Assembly: GCA_024639125.1 (NCBI GenBank)
Contig: JAHEJA010000016.1
Coordinates: 1 to 38,651 of the forward strand
Length of the DNA stretch: 38,651 bases
Origin: Paracoccaceae bacterium
GTDB taxonomy: Bacteria; Pseudomonadota; Alphaproteobacteria; Rhodobacterales; Rhodobacteraceae
Reading direction: 5' to 3'
The notes under the pieces are model-generated. The model was not told the origin of the DNA. It did no database searches and saw only the letters and a program-made list of their open reading frames with translations. Positions 1-7,713 of the stretch are shown one piece after another (position 1 is the stretch's first letter; every line of letters starts with the position of its first letter). A program made the position numbers and the translations under genes.

Positions 1-1404
1 TTCGCGTTTGAACGGCATTTCGATGCGCGATATCACTTGGCTGGCATCATCCACTTCGTCGATCCGAAGCGTATAGACCCCAGGGTCCACATTATTTAGA
101 TCAACGTTCCAATCCCCTTGATCGTCGGCATCTGTGGTGGCGATGAGCGTATTGTCAACGTAGACTTGGACACGGGATCGCGCAGCAGCGCGCCCCGTGA
201 GCGTCACGTCACCTTGGTCAGAATAGCTAATCGCATCCAAGGTGACATCTGTTGTCGCTTCGGTTGCAGATTGTACAACTTTGACACCCTCCTTGGAGGC
301 CATCAACACTGTGGGCGTGGTAACTTCTTCAACTGGGTCAGATGGTGTTTCAGATGGTGTTTCGGGCTTTGTTTCTGGCTTTGTTTCGGGCGCTGCCTGC
401 GGAGCTGTCTGAGGCTCAGAAGATTGATTGGCCTCTACCTCGGTTACAGCTTCGTCGACCTGAACAGCTTTGCTGCTTTCGGTCAAGGCAAGCTCGGCTG
501 CTGTTTCAGGCACCGTTACATTATCAGGCGTTTCAGAATCAGACGCATTTGATGGTACCGGCTCTGCTACGTTTTCAGCTAGGGCCACCGCATCAGGATC
601 AGTAGCCGTAACCTCGACCACGTTTTCAGCTTGTGTGTCGCGGGCGTCAACACCGGAATCAGTCGCGGTTTCTACGGATTCCACAGCATCTTGGGTGCTG
701 ACAACCAAATCCAAAACGGGTTCGGTGGCGGCAACTGCAACTGGCTCAACTTGTGCAACTTGAACCTGGTTTGGCATCACGATCAAATCTTGCTCTGACA
801 CCAATTGGGCATCTCCGTCACCAACCGCAACAGAGATAACGCGCGCTGCGTCAGAGGGTTCAACATCAAACAAAACCGCATAGTTACCAGAGCTATCCGC
901 CTGCGTTTCAGCAACCACGCCCCCATCGATCAATATGCGCACAGTCTGACCCGGTGCGGCCTGACCTGCTATCACAGCGGATCCATCTGCATCGACGCGT
1001 GCCGTTTCCATGACTGGTAACATCTGGGTGGATGCCTCTGTTTCAGATGTCACTACGGTGTCCTGAGCGGTTTCTATTTCCGGCTCAAGCGGTGCTGCAT
1101 CTTGGTCCTGAGCATTTGCCACGGATTCTGTCTGTGTTTCTGGCGCTAAGGTATCAGAATTAACCGTATCAACAATATCCAAAGACCCTTCGGAATTAAC
1201 GGGGTCATTAGCTTCGGTCACGGGCTGAGGCGCTGGTACAACCGGCGTTGGGGACGCCGCATCCTTTGGCGCAGTACTCTCGGTTGTCGGCGGTTTTGCC
1301 TTGATTTCTGTCTGTGGGCGATCAAACCACCACCCAACAAGAGCAATCGCAATTAGGGCGCCACCGGCAAGTATGCCTTTGCCATTTACACTGCCATTTC
1401 CCAT
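1..1404 (-). CDS. LysM-type cell-envelope protein, N-terminal part (runs off the window)
   Basis: An open frame of 468 codons reads from an ATG at 1404 to the window edge without a stop; GGGGAGA lies just upstream of the ATG. Residues about 10-25 form a single hydrophobic segment followed by WWFDRP, so the protein is probably anchored in the inner membrane with the rest in the periplasm. The remainder is low-complexity sequence rich in Ala, Glu, Thr, Val and Pro, with at least two short Ig-like or carboxypeptidase-regulatory-like segments (around residues 165-205 and 400-465; patterns such as AAPGQTVRILIDG and GRAAARSRVQVYVDN). In Rhodobacteraceae this architecture, next to a LOG-family gene, usually ends in a C-terminal LysM peptidoglycan-binding domain. 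That domain would lie outside the window, so the name is inferred from context. It is divergent from the LOG gene. Confidence 0.7.
   Translation of the reverse strand, partial: MGNGSVNGKGILAGGALIAIALVGWWFDRPQTEIKAKPPTTESTAPKDAASPTPVVPAPQPVTEANDPVNSEGSLDIVDTVNSDTLAPETQTESVANAQDQDAAPLEPEIETAQDTVVTSETEASTQMLPVMETARVDADGSAVIAGQAAPGQTVRILIDGGVVAETQADSSGNYAVLFDVEPSDAARVISVAVGDGDAQLVSEQDLIVMPNQVQVAQVEPVAVAATEPVLDLVVSTQDAVESVETATDSGVDARDTQAENVVEVTATDPDAVALAENVAEPVPSNASDSETPDNVTVPETAAELALTESSKAVQVDEAVTEVEANQSSEPQTAPQAAPETKPETKPETPSETPSDPVEEVTTPTVLMASKEGVKVVQSATEATTDVTLDAISYSDQGDVTLTGRAAARSRVQVYVDNTLIATTDADDQGDWNVDLNNVDPGVYTLRIDEVDDASQVISRIEMPFKRE
338..385. repeat. Four 12-bp tandem units inside the LysM-type gene
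   Basis: Two identical copies of TCAGATGGTGTT (338-349, 350-361) are followed by two near-identical copies of TCGGGCTTTGTT (362-373, 374-385). On the minus strand they encode the four-residue periods ETKP, ETKP, ETPS, ETPS. This is a likely site of length variation by slippage within the disordered linker. Confidence 0.8.
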
Positions 1405-1493
1405 ATTATTCTCCCCAGGGCCAAGCTGTCTCTTGCGTCTCCTTATCAACAAGGGATAGCAAGGTCAAAATCCTTCCTGCATAGGGGTGCAAA

Positions 1494-2033
1494 ATGTTGA
1501 AAAAGTCAATTTGTGTATTCTGTGGTGCCCGCCTTGGCAACCACCCTGATTTTGAAAAAGCCGCGATTGAGCTTGGCGAAATGATCGCTGCGAACTCATG
1601 GCGATTGGTCTATGGCGCCGGCGACGTCGGGCTTATGGGAACTGTCGCGCGCGCCGTTCAAAAACAAGGCGGCGAAACATTCGGTGTCATCCCCACGCAT
1701 CTTATGAACGAAGAAGTCGGCAAACGCGACCTAACCAGCTTTGTCATCACCGAAAACATGCATGAGCGCAAAAAAGTCATGTTTATGAACAGCGATGCAA
1801 TCGTCGTGTTACCAGGTGGCGCAGGAAGCTTGGATGAATTTTTCGAAGTCCTAACATGGGCCCAACTTGGCCTGCATCAAAAACCTATCTTGCTGCTGAA
1901 CATTAATGGGTATTGGACACCGCTGCTGACGATGCTGGATCATATCATTGCATCAGGCTTTGCTGACCCATCGCTCAAAACACTGTTCACAACAGTCGAT
2001 ACGATTGCACAAGCCCAAGAACACCTAAGCTAA
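1494..2033 (+). CDS. LOG family protein (TIGR00730), cytokinin-riboside-monophosphate phosphoribohydrolase type
   Basis: This 179-residue protein has the LOG/lysine-decarboxylase-like Rossmann fold. Visible motifs are SICVFCGA at the N-terminus, GAGDVGLMG (41-49), the MHERK segment (about 89-93) and the signature PGGAGSLDE (107-115). The family signature is PGGxGTxxE, so Ser replaces Thr here. Family members release the base from nucleoside 5'-monophosphates such as AMP or cytokinin ribotides; the bacterial role is probably nucleotide salvage in the cytoplasm. AGGGG stands a few bases before the ATG. The gene is divergent from the LysM-type gene, and its stop overlaps the stop of rarD by 4 bp on the opposite strand. 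Confidence 0.88.
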   Translation: MLKKSICVFCGARLGNHPDFEKAAIELGEMIAANSWRLVYGAGDVGLMGTVARAVQKQGGETFGVIPTHLMNEEVGKRDLTSFVITENMHERKKVMFMNSDAIVVLPGGAGSLDEFFEVLTWAQLGLHQKPILLLNINGYWTPLLTMLDHIIASGFADPSLKTLFTTVDTIAQAQEHLS

Positions 2034-2899
2034 CGCCGCCTTAGGCTTGCAAAACTATAGATCACCAAAGCAATCCAAATCATTGGAAACGCAATAGCAT
2101 ACCATGCCCCAAAAGGTTCCTGAAAGATCAAGAGCGCGCATAAAAATTGAAGCGACGGATTGATGTATTGCAATATTCCAATCGTGGCCAAATTCACCCG
2201 CTTGGTGGCATAGGAAAACAAAATCAACGGCATACCCGTCAATGGACCTGACAGCATGAGCAACCCAAATGTCAAAGGATCGCCATGAACATTCGATGTC
2301 CCAGACAGGTTCATGAACGCCAAGACACTGAGGGAAATAGGCAATAGAACAGCAACTTCGGCGGTCACCGAAACCACTGGCCCAAGGTCAAGACCCTTTT
2401 TCACCGCACTATAGATACCAAACGACATCGACAGAACAAGCGGTATCCAAGGCATCACCCCCTGCCCAAGCCCCAAGGTCAATACCGCAAGAACAGCCAA
2501 TCCAATCGCGACCTTCTGCCCAAGCGTCAAACGTTCTTGAAACAAAACCACCCCAAAGGAAACCGCGACCAATGGGAACACAAAATAGCCAAAACTCGCC
2601 TCGGTTGCGCGCCCCACCTGAATTGCATAAATGAAACAGAACCAATTTGTAGCAATCATCAAAGATGCAAATGAAACAATCCCAAATGATTTCAATGACC
2701 TAAAGACCTGCGTCAAAGCTGAAAATCGCCGCTGAACCAACAAAACGCAAGCAAAGAAAACAAAGGACCAAAATGTCCGATGTGCCAAGACCTCGATTGG
2801 CACAACATGCGATAGCATCTTATAATATAACGAAGACACCCCCCAAACGACACAAGCCAACACAACCGCCCAAACGCCTTTTGTTGCTTCTGTCATCAT
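2030..2899 (-). CDS. rarD: EamA family transporter RarD
   Basis: This 289-residue, strongly hydrophobic protein has about ten membrane segments arranged as two EamA repeats. Its N-terminal region (GVWAVVLACVVWGVSSLYYK followed by VPIEVLAHRTFWS) is typical of RarD. RarD proteins are inner-membrane drug/metabolite-superfamily permeases; E. coli RarD is linked to chloramphenicol sensitivity, but the natural substrate is unknown. Two ATGs stand in tandem (2899 and 2896). GGAG is 4 nt before the first and 7 nt before the second, so the second may be the true start. A terminator for sodB lies just upstream, so rarD needs its own promoter or receives read-through. Confidence 0.9.
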   Translation of the reverse strand: MMTEATKGVWAVVLACVVWGVSSLYYKMLSHVVPIEVLAHRTFWSFVFFACVLLVQRRFSALTQVFRSLKSFGIVSFASLMIATNWFCFIYAIQVGRATEASFGYFVFPLVAVSFGVVLFQERLTLGQKVAIGLAVLAVLTLGLGQGVMPWIPLVLSMSFGIYSAVKKGLDLGPVVSVTAEVAVLLPISLSVLAFMNLSGTSNVHGDPLTFGLLMLSGPLTGMPLILFSYATKRVNLATIGILQYINPSLQFLCALLIFQEPFGAWYAIAFPMIWIALVIYSFASLRRR

Positions 2900-2910
2900 C
2901 TGTCTCCACT

Positions 2911-2942
2911 AAAAAAGCCCCGCGAACATAGGTCCACGGGGC
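2911..2942 (-). terminator. Rho-independent terminator of sodB
   Basis: On the minus strand an 8-bp stem (arms 2935-2942 and 2917-2924, GCCCCGTG with CGCGGGGC, one T-G wobble) with a 10-nt loop is followed directly by six T residues (2916-2911). It lies 22 bp after the sodB stop. Confidence 0.88.
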
Positions 2943-2964
2943 CGAAGTTTTCTAATCGATCACA

Positions 2965-3564
2965 TCAAAGACGGGACGCGACGTTTTCCCAGTTGACCAA
3001 ATTGTCTAGGAAGTTAGTCAAATATGCTGGACGTTTGTTACGGAAATCAATGTAGTAAGAATGCTCCCATACATCGCAGCCCAACAACGCCGTCTGACCA
3101 AAGCACACAGGGTTCACGCCATTTTCGGTCTTCGTGACCTTCAAGCCGCCATCGGTGTCTTTAACCAACCAGCACCAGCCAGATCCGAATTGGCCCGCAC
3201 CAGCTGCGCCAAACTCTTCTTTGAACTTATCAACCGACCCAAAGCTCTCAACAATCGCTTTTTCCAATTCGCTTGGCATGGCGCGACCGGTTGGCCCCAT
3301 CATTTCCCAAAACTGCATGTGGTTCCAATGCTGGGACGCATTGTTAAAGATGCCATTTTGCGCAACTGCACCGGCTTGGTACGTACCTTTGATAACATCT
3401 TCCAAGGATTTGCCGTCCCATTCAGTCCCGGCAATCAACTTGTTTCCATTATCCACATAGGCTTTGTGGTGTAGGTCATGGTGATATTCTAGCGTCTCTT
3501 TAGACATGCCCAAATCTGCAAGCGCATCATGCGCATATGGTAGGTCAGGAAGTTCAAAAGCCAT
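2965..3564 (-). CDS. sodB: Superoxide dismutase [Fe] SodB
   Basis: This 199-residue protein converts superoxide to hydrogen peroxide and oxygen in the cytoplasm. It matches FeSOD along its whole length: MAFELPDLPYAHDAL at the start, metal-ligand His28 in LEYHHDLHH, the FNNASQHWNH segment with the second ligand His and the outer-sphere Gln at the position typical of the Fe type, and DVWEHSYYIDFRNKRPAYL with the Asp and His ligands. The frame is open further upstream, to 3630. The ATG at 3564 is chosen because family members begin with this MAFELP-like sequence and AAGGGGG lies 8-10 bases before it. The gene stands alone between two terminators, downstream of the H2O2-producing sarcosine oxidase operon. 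Confidence 0.96.
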   Translation of the reverse strand: MAFELPDLPYAHDALADLGMSKETLEYHHDLHHKAYVDNGNKLIAGTEWDGKSLEDVIKGTYQAGAVAQNGIFNNASQHWNHMQFWEMMGPTGRAMPSELEKAIVESFGSVDKFKEEFGAAGAGQFGSGWCWLVKDTDGGLKVTKTENGVNPVCFGQTALLGCDVWEHSYYIDFRNKRPAYLTNFLDNLVNWENVASRL

Positions 3565-3601
3565 TTCAGGGCCCCCTTCTGTTAAAAATTCAGTCTTCCC
3601 T

Positions 3602-3630
3602 AAATGTTGCCTTCCTTGTTCCAAGGTCAA
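3602..3630 (-). promoter_or_regulatory. Putative sodB promoter with embedded 13-bp palindrome
   Basis: On the minus strand a TTGACC (3630-3625) resembles a -35 box, with only a weak AT-rich -10 candidate about 16-18 bp further on (around 3602-3608). A perfect inverted repeat CCTTG-TTC-CAAGG (3614-3626) fills the spacer and could be an operator, for example for an iron- or oxidant-responsive regulator. It lies 38-62 bp before the sodB ATG. The regulator is unknown. Confidence 0.35.
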
Positions 3631-3650
3631 CCCCCAAGAGACGAATTTCC

Positions 3651-3690
3651 GATGTTTTCTTTTTGCAAAAATACTCTTGCCAAAGGCATG
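3651..3690 (-). repeat. Intergenic repeat, copy 2 (degenerate)
   Basis: Read on the minus strand this stretch begins CATGCCTTTGGCAAGAGTAT and continues TTTTTGCAAAAAGAAAA. It aligns over about 39 bp, with one gap and roughly 80% identity, to the plus-strand sequence at 7337-7374. It lies between the soxG terminator and the sodB promoter. Confidence 0.55.
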
Positions 3691-3704
3691 TCCTCGTCAG
3701 AGGA

Positions 3705-3735
3705 CAAAAAAACAGAGCCGCCCCAAAGGGCGGCC
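3705..3735 (-). terminator. Rho-independent terminator of the sox operon
   Basis: On the minus strand a perfect 7-bp GC-rich stem, GCCGCCC with GGGCGGC (3734-3728 and 3723-3717), with a 4-nt loop is followed by TCTG and seven T residues (3712-3706). It starts a few bases after the soxG stop. Confidence 0.9.
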
Positions 3736-3739
3736 CATT

Positions 3740-4300
3740 TTAGAATGATCCGACCTCGAACCCGGGCTCGGTCGAAATTTTCAACAAATCGAACATATAT
3801 TGCCCCACCGACCTGAAACAAATCACGTCAACCGTGGCGCTATCTGACATCCAGAACGCCGCTGCGACTTGTGAAAACCGCGTACGGCGCAATTCCCCAA
3901 TTTCAAACTCAGCCATATCAACAGGGGCCAATTTAGCGACAACTTCGCGCACACTATCACCCGTTATCTGAAATTTAGCGCGTGCATCAGAAACATTAAC
4001 CGCCAATCCATGTTCACCTGCCAAAGCTGCATGAAACGCGTCTACAACAGTGTTTGCCGCATCATATGCACAAAGGACAATCAATTCATCCGGCGACATC
4101 CATCCGACATGCACATCGCCCTCTGACGTCATTTTCCGAACATCCGGAATGGAACACCCCGTCGCAGTCATAACGGCCTTTTTCACATTTGCCGCCGAAA
4201 AATCACCCCGCAAAGTGACCATGCCAGTTAACGGCGCTTCGCTCACAGTGACGTAGCCTTTGTGCGATGCACCATTTAAAGCAGTTACAACCTTAGACAT
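3740..4300 (-). CDS. soxG: Sarcosine oxidase subunit gamma
   Basis: This 186-residue protein is the smallest flavin-free chain but one of the heterotetrameric sarcosine oxidase, with a fold related to the N-terminal part of aminomethyltransferases. Segments seen here, such as MVTLRGDF near residue 27, the central SPDELIVL and the C-terminal CFRSVGQYMFDLL, fit the family. It is last in soxB-soxD-soxA-soxG; its ATG overlaps the soxA stop by 8 bp (ATGTCTAA), so the two are translationally coupled. The frame extends upstream to 4366, but the coupled ATG at 4300 gives the usual length. A strong terminator follows. Confidence 0.93.
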   Translation of the reverse strand: MSKVVTALNGASHKGYVTVSEAPLTGMVTLRGDFSAANVKKAVMTATGCSIPDVRKMTSEGDVHVGWMSPDELIVLCAYDAANTVVDAFHAALAGEHGLAVNVSDARAKFQITGDSVREVVAKLAPVDMAEFEIGELRRTRFSQVAAAFWMSDSATVDVICFRSVGQYMFDLLKISTEPGFEVGSF

Positions 4301-7300
4301 TTTGCTTGTCTCCGTTTTTATCATAGAACACTTGATCCACAATCCGCGCTTTGATGAGCGTTCCATCTATTTTTGGAAACTCGACAACCTCGCCCATACG
4401 ATCTGGTCCATGCTTGATCAATCCCATCGCAATCCCACGCCCCAAAGTTGGGGAATAGTATGTGGATGTCACACGACCAATCATATTGCGTTGGCCATTG
4501 GCATTATGCCCTTCACCAACAGCATAGGCACCGTCAGGCAAAACAGATCCATCCAAGGTTTCTAAACCAACAAGTTTCCAACGCTCCGGATCTACCATGT
4601 GACTGCGCTCTTGCGCACGCTTGCCCAAGTAGTCTTCTTTTTTCTTGGACAACGCCCAGTGTAATCCTAGATCCTGCGGGATAACCGTGCCATCGGTTTC
4701 GTCACCGATCATAATAAAGCCCTTTTCAGCACGCATCACGTGCAAGGCTTCGGTGCCATAAGGCATCACGTCAAACTCTTTGCCAGCATCCATTAGCGCA
4801 TCCCAAAACGCACGGCCCTGGCTTGCGGGAACGGCAATTTCATACGACAGCTCGCCAGAGAATGAAATGCGATAAACGCGGGCATCAAATCCGCCCAATA
4901 CGCCATCTTTCCATTCCATGAACGCAAGGCTGTCTTTGGACACATCCATACCACCAAGTTTTTCTAAAACTTTGCGGGCATCGGGACCGACGACAGCAAC
5001 TTGGGCCAATTGCTCGGTGATATTCGCAGTATAGACTTTCCAGTCCCACCATTCAGTTTGAAGCCATTCTTCCATATGCGCATGAATGCGATCCGCCCCA
5101 CCTGTTGTTGTGTGACAAAGGAACGTGTCCTCATCAATACGTGCCACCACACCATCATCAGAAAGGAAACCATTTTCCGAACACATCAACCCATAGCGGC
5201 ATTTACCGGGCTTCAATGTGCTCATCATGTTGGTGTACAGCATATCAAGAAACTTGCCGGCATCCGGGCCCTTGACGATGATTTTACCCAGCGTAGACGC
5301 ATCCAATAGCCCAACAGATTTGCGCGTCTGCAAGATTTCTCGCTCAACCGCTTGTGCATGTGTTTCGCCTGTGCGTGGGAAACAATATGGACGACGCCAA
5401 TGACCAACGGGTTCAAAATAGGCGCCATTTGCATCGTGCCATGCTTGGATCGGTGTGTTGCGAATAGGTTGAAACACCTCTGCCCGCGCCGAACCCGCAA
5501 TAGAGGCCATTGAAATAGGCGTGTAAGGTGGGCGGAATGTTGTTGTTCCCACTTTTTCGATCGGTGCATTCAATGCCCCCGCCAAAGTCGCCAAACCATT
5601 GATATTGGAAAGTTTACCTTGATCGGTTGCCATGCCCAATGTGGTGTAGCGTTTGGTATGTTCAACGCTTTCAAAGCCTTCTTGTGCTGCCAATTGAACG
5701 TCGCTGACTTTGACGTCGTTTTGGAAATCAAGCCAGGCTTTCATCCGCAATTTGATGTTTGCCCCTTGTGGCATCATCCAAACCGGCTCAAGCGGCGCTT
5801 CGTTCCGTGCTGATGCCGCCGGCGCGATGACGTCAACAGGCTTGCCGCCCATTTGCGCCGCCGCTGTTTTTCCCGCGTCTGTTGCGTCTTGCAAAATAGC
5901 GTCCAAACCGAAATGCCCTGAGGCAGATCCTGCGGTCAAAACAAAGGCTTCGCCTTTTTCACCTGTCGGGGCTTTTTCTGGGTTGGGTCGGAACATTGCA
6001 TCCGCATCGTCCCACACCAATTTGCCACCACAATGCGACCACAAGTGGACAACCGGCGACCAGCCACCAGACATGGCCACGGCATCGCATTCGATTTCTT
6101 CTAGAACAGAGCCTTCGCCAGCTTGGGCACAGATTGCAACGCTCTTTACGCGCTTGCCGCCTTTGACTTTGGCAATGGCTTTCCCATTCTCGACCCGGAT
6201 CCCTGCATCACGTGCCGCTTGTGCCAAGGCACCGCCGCCACCTGCGCGTGCATCAAGGATGACCGGAACTTCTAAACCGGCGTTTTTCAGGATCAAAGCC
6301 GTGCGATAGGCATCATCGTTGTTAGTAACAACAACTGTGCGATCCCCAATCGAAACGCCATAGTTCACGACATAATCACGCAAGGCAGAAGCCAGCATAA
6401 CACCGGGAATATCATTTCCAGCAAAGGACAAAGGACGTTCAATAGCCCCTGTGGCGGTGATAATCTGACCTGCGCGGATACGCCATAGGCGATGGCGTGG
6501 ACCCTTGACCTTGGGGGCATGATCGCGGACGCGCTCGTAGCCCAACAAGTAGCCGTGATCATACACACCAGCCCCCATCATACGGGTTTTCATGACAACA
6601 TTGTCCATGGCTGACAATTCAGCAACAAGCGTGTCAACAAAGACTTGTGCAGCAGCGCCGTCAACGTCACCGCCATCTACAGGCGCGCGGCCCCCCCAAT
6701 GGGCGGTTTGTTCCATAAGAAGAACTTTGACACCGCGCAGAGCCGCCGCCTTGGCAGCTTGAAGACCAGCAACACCGCCGCCAACAACGACGACATCGTA
6801 GAACGCATAGAAATGTTCGTAGCGATCCGCATCCATTTCTTTTGGCGCTTTGCCCAAACCCGCTGATTGACGGATGAAGGGTTCATAGACATGTTTCCAG
6901 AAGGCACGTGGGTACATGAACATTTTGTAGTAAAATCCCGCCGGAAGAAACCGAGACAAATAGGTGTTTACCGCACCGATATCAAATTCCAAGCTTGGAA
7001 AATGGTTTTGCGATGTCGCTTTGAGCCCATCGAAAATTTCGGTCGTTGTCACACGTTGGTTTGGTTCAAAAAATGCACCTTCCCCCATGTTGACCAATCC
7101 ATTTGGCTCTTCGGCGCCAGAGGCAACAACACCCCGTGGACGGTGATATTTGAACGAACGTCCAACCATCATTTGATCATTGGCCAAAAGCGCCGAGGCG
7201 AGAGTATCACCGTCGTATCCGGTCATCCGCTTGCCGTTGAAGGTAAATTCACGGGCAACTGAAGTATCAAGAAGGCGTCCGCCTGTTTGTAAACGTGTGC

Positions 7301-7304
7301 TCAT
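4293..7304 (-). CDS. soxA: Sarcosine oxidase subunit alpha
   Basis: This 1003-residue protein is the large subunit of heterotetrameric sarcosine oxidase, which oxidises sarcosine to glycine with release of H2O2 and passes the methyl carbon to tetrahydrofolate as 5,10-methylene-THF. An N-terminal ferredoxin-like domain (about 15-95, RSFKYHRPRGVVASGAEEPN) has no cluster cysteines, as usual for the family. A dinucleotide-binding domain follows, with GGGVAG at 175-180. The C-terminal third (from about 600) is the folate-binding aminomethyltransferase (GcvT-like) domain. Length and domain order are those of full-size SoxA. It lies 69 bp after soxD and overlaps soxG. Confidence 0.97.
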   Translation of the reverse strand: MSTRLQTGGRLLDTSVAREFTFNGKRMTGYDGDTLASALLANDQMMVGRSFKYHRPRGVVASGAEEPNGLVNMGEGAFFEPNQRVTTTEIFDGLKATSQNHFPSLEFDIGAVNTYLSRFLPAGFYYKMFMYPRAFWKHVYEPFIRQSAGLGKAPKEMDADRYEHFYAFYDVVVVGGGVAGLQAAKAAALRGVKVLLMEQTAHWGGRAPVDGGDVDGAAAQVFVDTLVAELSAMDNVVMKTRMMGAGVYDHGYLLGYERVRDHAPKVKGPRHRLWRIRAGQIITATGAIERPLSFAGNDIPGVMLASALRDYVVNYGVSIGDRTVVVTNNDDAYRTALILKNAGLEVPVILDARAGGGGALAQAARDAGIRVENGKAIAKVKGGKRVKSVAICAQAGEGSVLEEIECDAVAMSGGWSPVVHLWSHCGGKLVWDDADAMFRPNPEKAPTGEKGEAFVLTAGSASGHFGLDAILQDATDAGKTAAAQMGGKPVDVIAPAASARNEAPLEPVWMMPQGANIKLRMKAWLDFQNDVKVSDVQLAAQEGFESVEHTKRYTTLGMATDQGKLSNINGLATLAGALNAPIEKVGTTTFRPPYTPISMASIAGSARAEVFQPIRNTPIQAWHDANGAYFEPVGHWRRPYCFPRTGETHAQAVEREILQTRKSVGLLDASTLGKIIVKGPDAGKFLDMLYTNMMSTLKPGKCRYGLMCSENGFLSDDGVVARIDEDTFLCHTTTGGADRIHAHMEEWLQTEWWDWKVYTANITEQLAQVAVVGPDARKVLEKLGGMDVSKDSLAFMEWKDGVLGGFDARVYRISFSGELSYEIAVPASQGRAFWDALMDAGKEFDVMPYGTEALHVMRAEKGFIMIGDETDGTVIPQDLGLHWALSKKKEDYLGKRAQERSHMVDPERWKLVGLETLDGSVLPDGAYAVGEGHNANGQRNMIGRVTSTYYSPTLGRGIAMGLIKHGPDRMGEVVEFPKIDGTLIKARIVDQVFYDKNGDKQNV

Positions 7305-7336
7305 TTTAACGACCCTTTACATGGGTTGAAAGCAAG

Positions 7337-7374
7337 GATGCCTTCGGCGAGGATATTTTGGAAAAGAAGAAGAT
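7337..7374 (+). repeat. Intergenic repeat, copy 1
   Basis: The 69-bp gap between soxD and soxA is largely occupied by a sequence containing GCCTTCGGCGAGGATATTTT followed by GGAAAAGAAGAAGATC. Read on the minus strand it begins at the soxD stop codon. A degenerate copy is at 3651-3690. From memory, very similar stretches placed just after stop codons are common in Rhodobacteraceae genomes; this is recollection, not a search. Confidence 0.55.
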
Positions 7375-7703
7375 CATGAGAAATTCCTCCAGGACCAACC
7401 TGGGCGCTTGGCGCTGATTGCGTCTTTGACGTTTTGCGGTGGCTCGAAGCTTTGGGCTTTGTAGGTGCCGAACACTTCGAGTGTCATTGTGCAGCGCGCA
7501 GCGTGGAACCATTTTCCACAGCCGTTGACATGGCGCCAGCGTTCTAGGTGCACGCCTTTGGGGTTTTCACGCGCAAAAAGATAGCCTTCGAAATCATCGT
7601 CCGATGAGCCTGGACCAAAGCGTTTCAGGTGCGCTTCGCCGCCTGCGTGCAATTCTGTTTCTTCGGCGCGGACGCCACAATACGGGCATTCAAGGATTAG
7701 CAT
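7374..7703 (-). CDS. soxD: Sarcosine oxidase subunit delta
   Basis: This 109-residue protein is the zinc-binding small chain of heterotetrameric sarcosine oxidase. The start MLILECPYCG carries the CxxC pair (Cys6, Cys9), and HVNGCGKWFHAARC further on supplies the remaining His/Cys ligands; EGYLFARENPKG and the aromatic HVNGCGKWF segment are typical. The frame continues upstream to 7724, but the ATG at 7703 sits 10 bp after the soxB stop, is preceded by AGGAGG and matches family starts. It is the second gene of the operon. Confidence 0.95.
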   Translation of the reverse strand: MLILECPYCGVRAEETELHAGGEAHLKRFGPGSSDDDFEGYLFARENPKGVHLERWRHVNGCGKWFHAARCTMTLEVFGTYKAQSFEPPQNVKDAISAKRPGWSWRNFS

Positions 7704-7713
7704 CTGATCCTCC

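Noticed and set aside
118-1020. Plus-strand frames in the first kilobase
   Set aside because: They are antisense shadows of the repetitive LysM-type gene, which reads through as one long minus-strand frame with a ribosome-binding site.
5710-6309. A 199-codon plus-strand frame inside soxA
   Set aside because: Shadow of soxA on the other strand; composition and position give no support, and soxA is complete.
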